In this document: in pieces, positions 1 to 8,501 of the stretch
How positions within the stretch are numbered: position 1 is the stretch's first letter
How the letters are laid out: each line of letters starts with the position of its first letter
Assembly (NCBI RefSeq): GCF_002210165.1
Contig: NZ_AQQP01000001.1
Coordinates: 62,001 to 126,000, forward strand
Source of the DNA: Phaeobacter sp. 22II1-1F12B
GTDB taxonomy: Bacteria > Pseudomonadota > Alphaproteobacteria > Rhodobacterales > Rhodobacteraceae
Direction: 5' to 3'
DNA: 64,000 bases
Program-made: the position numbers and the translations under genes
Notes under the pieces: model-generated
The model's input: the letters and a program-made list of their open reading frames with translations, nothing else
What the model was told of the DNA's origin: nothing
Database searches by the model: none

Positions 1-2
1 AT

Positions 3-347
3 GCCTATCTCAAGGATGCCCACGTTCGCATCGACCTCTTTGTGGAAAAGATCGGAGAACGCCGCCGTCTCTGGCTGGAACTGTTCGCGATCATCCTCTT
101 CCTCATTCCCTTTATGGCCCTGCTTTTCTGGTTCGGCTATGACTTTGCCGAACGGTCCTTTATCCGGGGTGAAACCTCTAACGGCGGTGTCGGACTTAGC
201 CATCGCTGGATCATCAAGTCGACCATCCCGCTTGCCGCTGTGCTGGCGATCCTTGGCGGGATGTCGGTGGCGCTGCGCTGCATCGTGACCCTGTTCCGGC
301 CCGACCTGCAACCGACTCCCTTCGAGGAAATTTCATGGAAATCCTGA
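3..347 (+). CDS. TRAP transporter small permease (DctQ family), 5'-truncated by window edge
   Basis: The reading frame is already open at the first complete codon (position 3) and begins with a family-like segment, AYLKDAHVRIDLF, so the true start lies upstream of the window. The visible 114 residues hold two hydrophobic spans, one around residues 25-45 and one around 70-95. These match the second half of a four-helix DctQ subunit, the small membrane partner of a tripartite ATP-independent transporter that imports organic acids by ion gradient. The stop overlaps the start of the large permease by 13 bases, so the two are translationally coupled. The substrate-binding P subunit is presumably just upstream. 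The internal ATG at 42 is not the real start. Confidence 0.85.
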   Translation, partial: AYLKDAHVRIDLFVEKIGERRRLWLELFAIILFLIPFMALLFWFGYDFAERSFIRGETSNGGVGLSHRWIIKSTIPLAAVLAILGGMSVALRCIVTLFRPDLQPTPFEEISWKS

Positions 348-1699
348 TCGACATCATGCCGGGCCTGATGTTCCTCGCGCTCATCTTCGGCCTGTTTTCC
401 GGCCTGCCCGTGGCCATCGTGCTGATGGGGATCACGCTGATCTTTGGCTGTGTCGCGCTGTCGCTGGGCGAAATGCGCTATGCCCAGATGACGTTGCTGC
501 CGAACCGCATATATGGCGGCATCATCGAAAACCCCGTGCTGGTCGCCGCCCCTATGTTCGTCTTTATGGGGCTGGTTCTGGAAAAGACCCGCGTTGCGGA
601 CGACCTGCTGATCGCACTGCAAAAGCTGCTGCGCGTGGTGCCCGGCGGGCTTGCGCTCGCCGTGACGCTGGTGGGGACAATCCTTGCCGCGGCTACAGGA
701 ATTATCGGCGCCTCGGTGGTGATGCTGACCGCGCTGGCCCTGCCGACCATGGTGGCGCGCGGCTATTCGCCGTCGCTTGCCGCCGGAACCATCGCCAGCG
801 CTGGCACGCTTGGCATCCTGATCCCGCCATCGGTGATGCTGGTTTTCATGGGCGACCTGCTGACACTGAACCTTGCGAAACTCTTTGTCGCCGCCCTGAT
901 GCCGGGGCTGATGCTGGCCGGTCTTTACCTTGTCTACATCGTCATCATCGCGGCCTTGCGACCGGAAAAGGCTCCGAAAGCCCCGCGCGACGGAAGCGAG
1001 AAATTCGACGGCTGGTCCGAAATGGTCGTGTCCCTCGGCCTGCCCTTCCTTTTGATCGTGGCCGTTCTGGGGTCCATCCTCGGCGGCATCGCCACCCCGA
1101 CCGAAGCTTCGGGCGTCGGTGCCGTGGCGGCCCTCGTTCTTGGTCTGGCACGCGGACGGCTGAACTGGACCGCCCTGTCGAGCGCCATGGACGGATCGGT
1201 CCGCACAATCGCCATGCTGTTCTTCATCTTTGTAGGTGCGACGGCCTTTTCCTATGTCTTCCGCCTGATCGGCGGCGAGCACTTCATCGTCTCCACCGCA
1301 CGCGGCCTTGCCTACGGCGACTGGGGTCTGCTGATCATGATGATGGTGATGATCTTTATCATGGGGTTCTTCTTTGACTGGATCGAGATCACCTTGATCA
1401 TGCTCCCGATCTTTGCCCCTATCGTCCAGACGCTGGACTTTGGCGACCACGTGGCCGGTCCGGACATGATCTACTGGTTCGCCGTATTGGTGGCGGTGAA
1501 CCTTCAGACCTCGTTCCTGACGCCACCCTTTGGATTCGCGCTGTTCTACCTCAAGGGAGCGGGCGGCGCGCATATCACCATGGCAGAGATCTATCGCGGG
1601 ATCATTCCCTTTGTGCTGGTGCAGCTGGCAGCGCTGGCGATGTTCATCTGGAAACCAGAGATCGTGACCTGGCTGCCCAACGTCTTGCTTGGAAATTGA
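335..1699 (+). CDS. TRAP transporter large permease (DctM family)
   Basis: This 454-residue protein is hydrophobic throughout, with about a dozen membrane spans. It carries glycine-rich helices typical of DctM, such as GIIGASVVMLTALALPTM near residues 128-145. DctM is the translocation channel of TRAP carriers, which couple uptake of a substrate delivered by a periplasmic binding protein to a sodium gradient. It overlaps the DctQ stop by 13 bases and is followed within 10 bases by an SDR dehydrogenase, so the substrate is likely a hydroxy- or keto-acid or a polyol oxidised by that enzyme. This substrate guess is inference from context only. Confidence 0.92.
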   Translation: MEILIDIMPGLMFLALIFGLFSGLPVAIVLMGITLIFGCVALSLGEMRYAQMTLLPNRIYGGIIENPVLVAAPMFVFMGLVLEKTRVADDLLIALQKLLRVVPGGLALAVTLVGTILAAATGIIGASVVMLTALALPTMVARGYSPSLAAGTIASAGTLGILIPPSVMLVFMGDLLTLNLAKLFVAALMPGLMLAGLYLVYIVIIAALRPEKAPKAPRDGSEKFDGWSEMVVSLGLPFLLIVAVLGSILGGIATPTEASGVGAVAALVLGLARGRLNWTALSSAMDGSVRTIAMLFFIFVGATAFSYVFRLIGGEHFIVSTARGLAYGDWGLLIMMMVMIFIMGFFFDWIEITLIMLPIFAPIVQTLDFGDHVAGPDMIYWFAVLVAVNLQTSFLTPPFGFALFYLKGAGGAHITMAEIYRGIIPFVLVQLAALAMFIWKPEIVTWLPNVLLGN

Positions 1700-1707
1700 G
1701 AACTGAC

Positions 1708-2508
1708 ATGACCTTTTCACTGAGTGATCAAACCGCTGTCGTCTTTGGCGCAGGCTCTTCGGGGCCGGGATGGGGCAACGGAAAAGCCGCCGCTGTGGCC
1801 TATGCCCGCGCCGGGGCCAATGTCGCCTGCATCGATCTGAACATGACCGCCGCCGAAGAAACCGCCGGTATCATCGAAAGCGAAGGCTACCGGGCCATTG
1901 CGATCAAAGGCAACGTCGCGATCGAGGATGACGTTGCAGCCGCCGTTGCCACGACGCTGTCGGAATTCGGCAAGATCGAGATCCTTCACAACAATACTGG
2001 CATCACGCCTTTTGGCGGGCCGGTCGATCTGGACCTTGCCGACTGGGACCGGGCCATGGATGTTAACGTCAAAAGCGTCCTGCTCGCCAGCCGTCACGTC
2101 CTGCCGCATATGGAATCGCAGGGATACGGCGTGATCACCAACATCTCGTCCATCGCGGGCATCCGTATCGCAGGCTACGACATGTCCGCCTACTACACGA
2201 GCAAGGCCGCCGTGAACCAGCTGACCCGCGCCATCGCCCTGCAATATGCTGCCAAGGGCATTCGCGCCAATGCCATTCTGCCGGGGCTGATGAACACGCC
2301 GCTGGTCCAGAATGCAGCCGGGTTCAAAGCCCATCACGGCGATGCCGAGACACAGATGGCGGAACGGGACGCGATCAGCCCCACCGGCAAGATGGGCGAC
2401 GCCTGGGACGTGGCCCACGCCGCTGTTTTCCTCGCCTCGCGCGAGGCAAAATACATCAACGGCGTCCTGCTGCCCGTGGACGGCGGGCTATCCTGCCGCG
2501 CGAGATAG
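1708..2508 (+). CDS. SDR family NAD(P)-dependent oxidoreductase
   Basis: A 266-residue short-chain dehydrogenase/reductase. The N-terminal cofactor loop is GAGSSGPGWGNGKA, a slightly expanded form of the TGxxxGxG motif. HNNTG takes the place of the usual NNAG, serine lies in ISSIAG, and the catalytic Tyr-x3-Lys appears as YYTSK. The C-terminus ends with NGVLLPVDGG, the usual SDR signature. I chose ATG at 1708; a TTG at 1696 would only add four residues and overlaps the dctM stop. It follows the TRAP genes by 8 bases, so it probably oxidises or reduces the imported substrate in the cytoplasm. Exact substrate unknown. Confidence 0.9.
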   Translation: MTFSLSDQTAVVFGAGSSGPGWGNGKAAAVAYARAGANVACIDLNMTAAEETAGIIESEGYRAIAIKGNVAIEDDVAAAVATTLSEFGKIEILHNNTGITPFGGPVDLDLADWDRAMDVNVKSVLLASRHVLPHMESQGYGVITNISSIAGIRIAGYDMSAYYTSKAAVNQLTRAIALQYAAKGIRANAILPGLMNTPLVQNAAGFKAHHGDAETQMAERDAISPTGKMGDAWDVAHAAVFLASREAKYINGVLLPVDGGLSCRAR

Positions 2509-2664
2509 GCAGGGCACGGAAGTGTTTATCTAGGTTGTTACGTCCGGCTCTAAAGATGAGAGCGGGATTTCCCCGCCTTCACAGGCAGTCGCGCCATAGC
2601 CAGAGGCGGAGTAACGCCAACCACCCCAATGATCCGGCCTCACCAACAAGGAAGCAGAAACAAC

Positions 2665-2690
2665 AAAGGCGCCCAAGGGCGCCTTGTTTT
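2665..2690 (-). terminator. Rho-independent terminator downstream of tRNA-Pro
   Basis: GGCGCCC and GGGCGCC form a 7-bp stem around a 2-base loop. Read on the minus strand it is followed by TTTGTTGTTT, immediately after the tRNA 3' end. The plus-strand side also has a T-rich tail (TTGTTTTATT), so it may work in both directions and end the TRAP/SDR transcript. Confidence 0.75.
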
Positions 2691-2692
2691 AT

Positions 2693-2769
2693 TGGTCGGA
2701 GTGAGAGGATTCGAACCTCCGGCCCCTGCCTCCCGAAGACAGTGCTCTACCAGGCTGAGCTACACTCCG
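2693..2769 (-). tRNA. tRNA-Pro (anticodon CGG)
   Basis: Read on the minus strand, the 77-base sequence starts CGGAGTG and closes with CACTCCG, forming a 7-bp acceptor stem, followed by discriminator A and an encoded CCA. The D-arm has TAGCTCAGCCTGGTAGAGCA, the anticodon loop is TTCGGGA (anticodon CGG, reading CCG codons), and the T-arm contains GGTTCGAATCC. All standard elements are present, so it looks functional. No integrase or attachment-site duplicate is seen beside it. Confidence 0.96.
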
Positions 2770-2825
2770 ACCGTAGCGCGCGGGTTACAGCGATCCGCGC
2801 GCTTTGGCAATAGGGGTCTGCAGAT

Positions 2826-3779
2826 TCAGCGTATCAATCTGAGCGTACGTAATGCGGTACCGACCCCCGGTGAGCCCGAGACACCCGGGCGCGATCTCGA
2901 CCGCAGGACAGGCGTGTTTTCAGAGGCATCGCTGCTGGCTTCGCGGAAGACGATATAGAGACCCGAGGCGATGATCAGCGCTACGCCGATGAACGTCGTC
3001 TGCCCCGGCCATTCGTCGAAAAACAGCCAGCCGTAGAATATCGCCCAGAGCATCTGGGAATACTGCATCGGCGCGATCAGGGCCGCCTCGGCACGTTTGT
3101 AGGCTTCGATAATCAGAAGCAGCGCGATAAAGGCCAGAACGGCGATACCCGCGTTCATCCCCATGTCGATACCCTCCATCGGGTTATAGACAAAGGGCAT
3201 GGCCGCCCCCATCACGACAAGGGTCGCGATCCAGGGGTAGATCAGCATGACAACGCTGCGCTCCTCGCGGCCGATCTTGCGCACGATCGTCGCGACCAGT
3301 GCCGCACAGACCGAGGCCAGAAGCGCCGCACCGTGGCCCAGCGTAAGCTCGGACTGTCCCGGCTGGAGCACGATCACGACGCCGATCAGGCCGACGATGA
3401 TGGCCAGACCCCGGCGCAGGCGTACCTGCTCTCCAAGGATCGGGATCGCCAGCAGGGTGATCAGGATCGGTGTCGCAAAGAGAATCGCATAAGTGTCCGC
3501 AAGCGGCAGCACCGAGAAGGCGTAAAAACAGGCCCCCGAAGCGATGACCATCGAGATAGCCCGGATGATCGTCCACCATGGGTGTACGGGCCGAAGCGTG
3601 CCGGGCGTGCGGTCGCTCATCATCATCACCGTGCCCAGGGGAAAGGAATAGAGCATGGTGAAGAACACCACCTGAAAAGGTGAGTAACCGCCGCCGAGAA
3701 ATTTAATGATCGTGTCGTGAAACGCGTAAACAGCGAATGCCATCAACGCGAGCAGAATGCCGCGTGTCTGGGAGGTCAA
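2826..3779 (-). CDS. DMT superfamily transporter (EamA domains)
   Basis: A 317-residue inner-membrane protein with about ten hydrophobic helices arranged as two EamA repeats (roughly residues 7-138 and 148-275), the layout of drug/metabolite exporters such as RhaT- and YdcZ-like carriers. A polar tail of about 35 residues rich in Ser and Arg follows the last helix and is longer than usual. The gene faces away from leuB, 109 bases from its end, and is preceded by the tRNA on the same strand. Substrate cannot be told from sequence. Confidence 0.88.
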   Translation of the reverse strand: MTSQTRGILLALMAFAVYAFHDTIIKFLGGGYSPFQVVFFTMLYSFPLGTVMMMSDRTPGTLRPVHPWWTIIRAISMVIASGACFYAFSVLPLADTYAILFATPILITLLAIPILGEQVRLRRGLAIIVGLIGVVIVLQPGQSELTLGHGAALLASVCAALVATIVRKIGREERSVVMLIYPWIATLVVMGAAMPFVYNPMEGIDMGMNAGIAVLAFIALLLIIEAYKRAEAALIAPMQYSQMLWAIFYGWLFFDEWPGQTTFIGVALIIASGLYIVFREASSDASENTPVLRSRSRPGVSGSPGVGTALRTLRLIR

Positions 3780-3852
3780 AGCTGACTCCTGTAGTCCTGT
3801 TATTCCTCCCCTGATGAAGGAATCTCAGGCAATCGCGACCGAAAATCAAGTT

Positions 3853-3881
3853 GGGCCGGGCATTTAGCTGCCGCCCGGCCC
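3853..3881 (-). terminator. Probable terminator after leuB
   Basis: GGGCCGGGC and GCCCGGCCC pair as a perfect 9-bp stem with an 11-base loop just beyond the leuB stop on the minus strand. The tail (AACTTGATTTTC) is only moderately U-rich, so efficiency is uncertain. Confidence 0.5.
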
Positions 3882-3888
3882 GATTTGA

Positions 3889-4995
3889 TCAAAGGGTGGC
3901 GTCCAAAGCGGCAAGGATCGCGTCGCCCATTTCGCTTGTGCTGACGGGGGTTACGCCCTCTTCGCCCAAAAGATCAGCAGTCCGCTTGCCATCGGCCAGA
4001 ACCTGTTCAACAGCCTTCTCAAGACGCGTGGCTTCGTCGCCCTTGTCAAAGGAATAGCGCAGCGCCATCGCGAACGAGAGGATGCAGGCGATCGGGTTGG
4101 CCTTGCCCTGACCGGCGATATCGGGTGCCGAGCCGTGGACCGGTTCGTAAAGCGCCTTGGGCCGGCCGTTTTCCATCGGCGCGCCAAGGCTGGCCGAAGG
4201 CAGCATGCCAAGCGAACCGGTCAGCATGGCCGCGAGATCGGACAGCAGGTCGCCAAACAGGTTATCGGTCACGATAACATCGAACTGCTTGGGCCAGCGG
4301 GTCAGCTGCATAGCACCGGCATCTGCATACATGTGCGACAATTCCACGTCGCTGTATTCGGCCTGATGCACTTCGTTCACTACGTCGCGCCACAGGATAC
4401 CGGATTCCATCACGTTGGCCTTCTCCATCGAGCAGACCTTGTTGCCGCGCTTGCGGGCCAGTTCGAACGCCGAACGCGCAACGCGGGCGATTTCGCTTTC
4501 CGTGTAGCGTTGGGTGTTGATGCCGACCCGTTCGTTACCTTCCTTGAAGATGCCGCGCGGCTCGCCGAAATAGACACCGCTGGTCAGCTCGCGCACGATC
4601 ATGATGTCGAGCCCTGCGACAACGTCTTTCTTCAGAGAGGAGAAATCTGCCAGCGCGTCGAAACACTGTGCCGGACGCAGGTTAGAAAACAGGTCCATTT
4701 CCTTGCGCAGGCGCAGCAGACCACGCTCGGGTTTGACGCTGAAATCGAGGTTATCGTATTTCGGGCCACCAACGGCGCCAAGCAGCACGGCGTCGACTTC
4801 CTGCGCCTTGGCCATCGTGTCGTCATGCAGCGGCGTGCCGTGCTTGTCATAGGCGCAGCCACCGACAAGATCTTCGCTCACGTCGAACTTTAGACCGCGC
4901 TTGTCGCCGAACCACTCGATGATGCGGCTGACCTCGGCCATGACCTCGGGGCCGATACCATCGCCGGGCAGGATCAAAAGGGAAGGATTGGACAT
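3889..4995 (-). CDS. leuB: 3-isopropylmalate dehydrogenase
   Basis: A 368-residue enzyme that oxidises and decarboxylates 3-isopropylmalate to 2-oxoisocaproate in leucine biosynthesis, using NAD. It opens with [15 protein letters not shown], contains the substrate arginine region [16 protein letters not shown] near residue 100, and near the C-terminus has [18 protein letters not shown], the cofactor motif of the LeuB/ICDH family. Length is normal. It lies on the minus strand with leuC and leuD but 4.8 kb away from leuD, separated by unrelated genes, so it is not in one leu operon. ATG start at 4995 gives the canonical N-terminus. Confidence 0.97.
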   Translation of the reverse strand: MSNPSLLILPGDGIGPEVMAEVSRIIEWFGDKRGLKFDVSEDLVGGCAYDKHGTPLHDDTMAKAQEVDAVLLGAVGGPKYDNLDFSVKPERGLLRLRKEMDLFSNLRPAQCFDALADFSSLKKDVVAGLDIMIVRELTSGVYFGEPRGIFKEGNERVGINTQRYTESEIARVARSAFELARKRGNKVCSMEKANVMESGILWRDVVNEVHQAEYSDVELSHMYADAGAMQLTRWPKQFDVIVTDNLFGDLLSDLAAMLTGSLGMLPSASLGAPMENGRPKALYEPVHGSAPDIAGQGKANPIACILSFAMALRYSFDKGDEATRLEKAVEQVLADGKRTADLLGEEGVTPVSTSEMGDAILAALDATL

Positions 4996-5090
4996 GTGCG
5001 GACTCCTGAAAATGCTTCGCCGTGGGCGTAGCGCGGAGTCCGGGGGGCGTCAATGTGTCGGGGCGGCAGATAGACCCCGCAGGGTCTTAT

Positions 5091-5489
5091 TCAGCCGCTC
5101 GCCGTGCGTTCATTACAGGTTTGGCGGGCCTGATTGACCGACATGAAATTGCCAACCGTTTCCACATCGCCTGTCAGGCTGTCGGTTTCGCCCGACGGGG
5201 GTGGGGCGAAGCCGAACTTTACCGATTTCTCGCCCGGCCGCGCGGTGCTGGCGGATGGCCCCTGCCAGACGTAGATGTTGCTGTTTCCCGGCACGTCAGC
5301 GCGGTTGCGCGCGTACTCGGCCGCGCCACACCAGTAAATCGCGTCCTCGGAAAAATCGGCAACGACTTCGACCAGCCCGTCGCCATAAGTATAGCTTTCG
5401 GCCCGCGACTGGTTTCCGGCAATGGCCGGAGCAGCCGCAATGACCGCCGCCGTGAAAAGTGAAATATTGAAGCGTCTTGCAGGTGGCAT
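5091..5489 (-). CDS. Small secreted protein of unknown function
   Basis: 132 residues with a short basic N-terminus, a hydrophobic stretch (SLFTAAVIAAAPAIAG) and a likely signal-peptidase site near residue 30 before ESYTYGDG. The mature part is about 100 residues, has two cysteines (one in YWCGAAEYAR, one near the C-terminus) that could form a disulfide, and no motif that I recognise. It stands alone between leuB and a LysR gene, all on the minus strand. I assign only a periplasmic location, by inference from the signal peptide. Confidence 0.7.
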   Translation of the reverse strand: MPPARRFNISLFTAAVIAAAPAIAGNQSRAESYTYGDGLVEVVADFSEDAIYWCGAAEYARNRADVPGNSNIYVWQGPSASTARPGEKSVKFGFAPPPSGETDSLTGDVETVGNFMSVNQARQTCNERTASG

Positions 5490-5566
5490 GGCATCCCCCT
5501 CTTGCTTGTGCGTTCGTAAGGAATACGCGCCAAACGCTGCTCCGGATCAGTTATGATATAGTCAGC

Positions 5567-6463
5567 TTAGCTGGAAAGAGATTGCAGACCCTGCGCGAGA
5601 ATATCCCAGACACGTCGAATCCGGGGCGTCTGGCGCATAGCCTCATGCGCGGCAAGCCAGACTTCAAGCGGCGGAATATCGATGCCAAGGTGCAGCTCTT
5701 CCAGCAAAGGATCGGCCCGTCCCGTCTCTGCCTGACCAAAACCGATCCCGCAGCCACCGCGCAGCAATTGCCAGCAGGCGGCCTGATCGTCGCAACGGAT
5801 CGCAAAACTTTCCCGCGTCACCGGATAACCCATGTCACGCATCGTCCGCAGGATCAGGTCCGTCGATTCATAACCGATAACGTCGAAATCAAAGAGCTCC
5901 GCAGCCCTTTCGGGACGCCCGTGCCGGGCGATATAATCCTTGGCGGCAAAGGCACCCAACTCAAGATCAGCAACATGGCGCGTAATGATATCGAGCTGGG
6001 TCGGTCGGTACATTCGCACGGCAATATCGGCCTCGCGGAACAGCAGGTTCTCGGCCCGGTCCGAAGGTATCAAAACGATATCGATGCTCGGCTCGCGCCT
6101 GCGCAGATCCGCGATGATCGAGGGCAGGACGAAATGCGAAGCATAAACGCTTGCGGTGATGCGAACCGTACCCTCCAGCCGTTCAGCATGACCGGCGGCG
6201 CTCAGGGTTAGCGCATTCATCGCGTCACGCATCTGCCGCGCCATCGGCATGAGTTCGGCCCCGGCATCCGATAGCCGAAGCCCCCGCGCATGCCTGTCGA
6301 AAAGCCGGGTGCCGAGGTCTTCCTCCAATAGCTGTATCTGGCGGCCAAGGGTCGGCTGGCTCCGCCCCAATTCGCGCGCGGCGGCAGACAGCGATCCAGA
6401 AACCGCCACCGCCAGAAACGCCTGAATCAAGGACCAGTCCGGAGTTTTGCTATGCGCATCCAT
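5567..6463 (-). CDS. LysR family transcriptional regulator
   Basis: A 298-residue regulator with an N-terminal winged helix-turn-helix (residues about 10-68: DWSLIQAFLAVAVSGSLSAA then SQPTLGRQIQLLEEDLGTRL) and a C-terminal effector-binding domain. It is divergent from an NAD(P)-binding epimerase-like gene starting 97 bases away, the usual LysR arrangement, so that gene is the most likely target. A 14-bp inverted repeat overlaps its own start codon, which would allow autorepression. Effector unknown. Confidence 0.92.
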   Translation of the reverse strand: MDAHSKTPDWSLIQAFLAVAVSGSLSAAARELGRSQPTLGRQIQLLEEDLGTRLFDRHARGLRLSDAGAELMPMARQMRDAMNALTLSAAGHAERLEGTVRITASVYASHFVLPSIIADLRRREPSIDIVLIPSDRAENLLFREADIAVRMYRPTQLDIITRHVADLELGAFAAKDYIARHGRPERAAELFDFDVIGYESTDLILRTMRDMGYPVTRESFAIRCDDQAACWQLLRGGCGIGFGQAETGRADPLLEELHLGIDIPPLEVWLAAHEAMRQTPRIRRVWDILAQGLQSLSS

Positions 6464-6475
6464 TCATTTATGAAT
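6462..6475. promoter_or_regulatory. Candidate LysR operator overlapping the regulator start codon
   Basis: ATTCAT and ATGAAT form a perfect inverted repeat with a TT centre. It covers the ATG of the LysR gene and lies 85 bases before the divergent gene. LysR proteins bind dyads of this kind (T-N11-A class); assignment here is inference. Confidence 0.4.
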
Positions 6476-6560
6476 ACATGATACAGGAATTTCGGCAATA
6501 TCCATACGATTATGACATCCCATATAGTCGCTGCAACAGATCAAAACGCAGGATAATAGG

Positions 6561-7466
6561 ATGAAAAAGACAGTTCTCATACTGGGTGCCAACGGCCGAT
6601 TTGGCCAGAATAGCGCCGAAGCTTTTGAAAATGCGGGTTGGAGCGTCCGCCGCTTCGACCGCAAAACACAAGACCTTACGCAGGCGGCATGGGGCACGCA
6701 GCTGATCGTGAACGCGTGGAACCCGCTCTACCCCGACTGGGCAAAAGATGTGCCACGTCTGACCCGGCAGGTCATCGAAGTCGCCCGCAAGACCGGTGCA
6801 ACGGTGCTGATCCCCGGAAACGTCTACAACTTTGGCGCAGACGCCCCGCCCCCTTGGGCTGAGGAGTCCGGGCAGATGGCCAGAAATCCGCTGGGCCGTA
6901 TCCGGATCGACATGGAACGCGCCTATAGGGACAGCGGCGTACGCACGATCATCCTCAGAGCGGGCGATTTCATCGACACGCAGCCATCCGGCAACTGGTT
7001 CGATCTGGCGCTGGTAAAGAAACTAGACAAGGGCGTTTTCACCTACCCCGGCAATCCCGATATCCCGCATGCATGGGCTTATTTGCCAGACTTGGCCCGT
7101 GTGGCTGTCGGCCTTGCAGAGCAAGGCGACAAACTACCCACCTTCGCCAATGTTCATTTCCCGGGTTACACGCTGACCGGCCATGAGATGCGCCAAGCGC
7201 TTGAGCGTGTGACGGGCAGATCGTTGAAAATTCGCCGGTTCTCATATTTGCCGCTGCATCTGGCGCGCCCCTTCTGGCCCCTCGGGGCAAAGCTGCTGGA
7301 AATGCGCTATCTCTGGTCGACGCCGCATTGGCTGTCAGGCGAACGTTTGCACGAAATCCTGCCCGGTTTCAGGGATACCCCGGTTGAAATCGCGCTGGCA
7401 TCGGCTATTCCGCCGCATTCAGTCGAGGGCCAGATCGACCCAGACAAGGCGATGGCGACTGGCTGA
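6561..7466 (+). CDS. NAD(P)-binding epimerase/dehydratase-like protein
   Basis: 301 residues starting with VLILGANGRFGQ, a GxxGxxG dinucleotide-binding motif of the extended SDR/NmrA type. Further on there are GNVYNFG, where a catalytic Thr/Ser or Tyr would sit, and an AWAYLPDLARVAVGLAE segment typical of NAD-dependent epimerase-like proteins. I cannot see the classical YxxxK at the usual spacing, so catalysis is not certain. Divergent from the LysR gene and probably controlled by it. Its last 48 bases overlap the 3' end of the convergent nuclease-fold gene. Confidence 0.78.
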   Translation: MKKTVLILGANGRFGQNSAEAFENAGWSVRRFDRKTQDLTQAAWGTQLIVNAWNPLYPDWAKDVPRLTRQVIEVARKTGATVLIPGNVYNFGADAPPPWAEESGQMARNPLGRIRIDMERAYRDSGVRTIILRAGDFIDTQPSGNWFDLALVKKLDKGVFTYPGNPDIPHAWAYLPDLARVAVGLAEQGDKLPTFANVHFPGYTLTGHEMRQALERVTGRSLKIRRFSYLPLHLARPFWPLGAKLLEMRYLWSTPHWLSGERLHEILPGFRDTPVEIALASAIPPHSVEGQIDPDKAMATG

Positions 7467-8501
7467 GAGCACTGCATCGTGCTCTGGCGCGTCCATCCCG
7501 GGCCAGAGCACCCCAGCGTCCACCACCCTCCAGTCGCGCGAGGGCAGGACATAATCCACCCGAAGACGACCCGGACCGTCCCAGTCGACCGTATCCAGCG
7601 CATCCGGGCCAGCGTGCCCCTGCCCTCCGGCCGCAGCGCCGCCTTTACTGGACTGCGCGGGATCGACGATCCGGGCATCGGACAGAAGAGCCTGCATCGC
7701 CTCGCGGCGGCCTTCGCTATCGTGAGGGTCAAGGTTGCTATCCCCTGCAATCACAAAGCGGGAGTCCGGTACCGGGCCGAACGCACCATCAAGGTAGGCC
7801 TGCCAAAAGACGATCTCATCATGGTTGCGGCGTCCATTGCGGTCTTCCGGGCCGTCGAACACCGGAGGCGTGGCTTTAAACGTGAGGAGCGTAAGCGTTT
7901 CGCCATTGGGCAGGTCGATCGGAACCGCCCAGTGGGCAGTGCTCGACAGCGGCTGTTCGAGATACACCTGAGCAGAGGGGAACAGGGTACCATCGTCATT
8001 CACCGGCAGGAGGGCAGCGCGCAGATCGCGCCAGAGGAATCCTGAGAAATCCGAAACCTCTTTGATGCGAATTGGAAATCTTGACAGAACCGCTATCCCG
8101 CCCTGCCCAGTGAATGAACCGAAGCCCCATGAATCCTCCGGCTCTCCGAGCCTGCCGTCGCCATCCAGATCATACCCGCTCGCCCTGCCAGAATTCGGCT
8201 GCGTCGCATAGAAGTAGGAGTAAGGCGCGCCGGTTTTATCCAGTTCGGCCATCAGCGCCCGCAGCGCCAAGCCTTCAAGGTCCCAGTCGATGCTTTGCAG
8301 GGCAATGACGTCGGCATCCGCTAGGGCGATGACCTCAACAACGGCGGCGACCTGCGGGTCATTGCCCGAGGTGATATCGCGCAGCAGCAAACCCGGGCCG
8401 CTGCGTTCAAGCTCGGTATTGAAACTGGCAACGCGGATCGTATCCGCCGCCAGTTGTGTCGCACCAAATATGAGAATTGCGGTCAGTAACGACCGCAGCA
8501 T
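7419..8501 (-). CDS. Secreted endonuclease/exonuclease/phosphatase family protein
   Basis: 360 residues with an N-terminal signal peptide (LLTAILIFGATQLAADT) followed by IRVASFNTELERSGPG, the first strand of the EEP (DNase I-like) fold. Later motifs are VIALQSIDWD near residue 70, WRDLRAALLP, and GDSNLDPHDSEGRR, the metal/catalytic GDxN element of the family. The C-terminus has RVDYVLPSRDW and a final EHDAVLSASRHRLVWVDL, matching the SDH motif region. I use the ATG at 8501 because a longer frame adds 44 non-family residues without a signal peptide. Its start overlaps the stop of the upstream membrane gene (ATGA), so the two are an operon. Substrate (DNA, phospholipid or other) unknown. Confidence 0.86.
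   Translation of the reverse strand: MLRSLLTAILIFGATQLAADTIRVASFNTELERSGPGLLLRDITSGNDPQVAAVVEVIALADADVIALQSIDWDLEGLALRALMAELDKTGAPYSYFYATQPNSGRASGYDLDGDGRLGEPEDSWGFGSFTGQGGIAVLSRFPIRIKEVSDFSGFLWRDLRAALLPVNDDGTLFPSAQVYLEQPLSSTAHWAVPIDLPNGETLTLLTFKATPPVFDGPEDRNGRRNHDEIVFWQAYLDGAFGPVPDSRFVIAGDSNLDPHDSEGRREAMQALLSDARIVDPAQSSKGGAAAGGQGHAGPDALDTVDWDGPGRLRVDYVLPSRDWRVVDAGVLWPGMDAPEHDAVLSASRHRLVWVDLALD

Noticed and set aside
137-1720. 527-residue open frame on the minus strand over the TRAP genes
   Set aside because: It is the complement of dctM/dctQ, rich in His/Gln/Arg without motifs; the plus-strand genes are clear families.
2562-2576. GCGGG-ATTTC-CCCGC hairpin after the SDR gene as a terminator
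   Set aside because: Short stem and no T-run; the stronger hairpin at 2665-2690 fits better.
2693-2769. tRNA-Pro as an integration site of a genomic island
   Set aside because: No integrase, no duplicated tRNA end and no composition change beside it.
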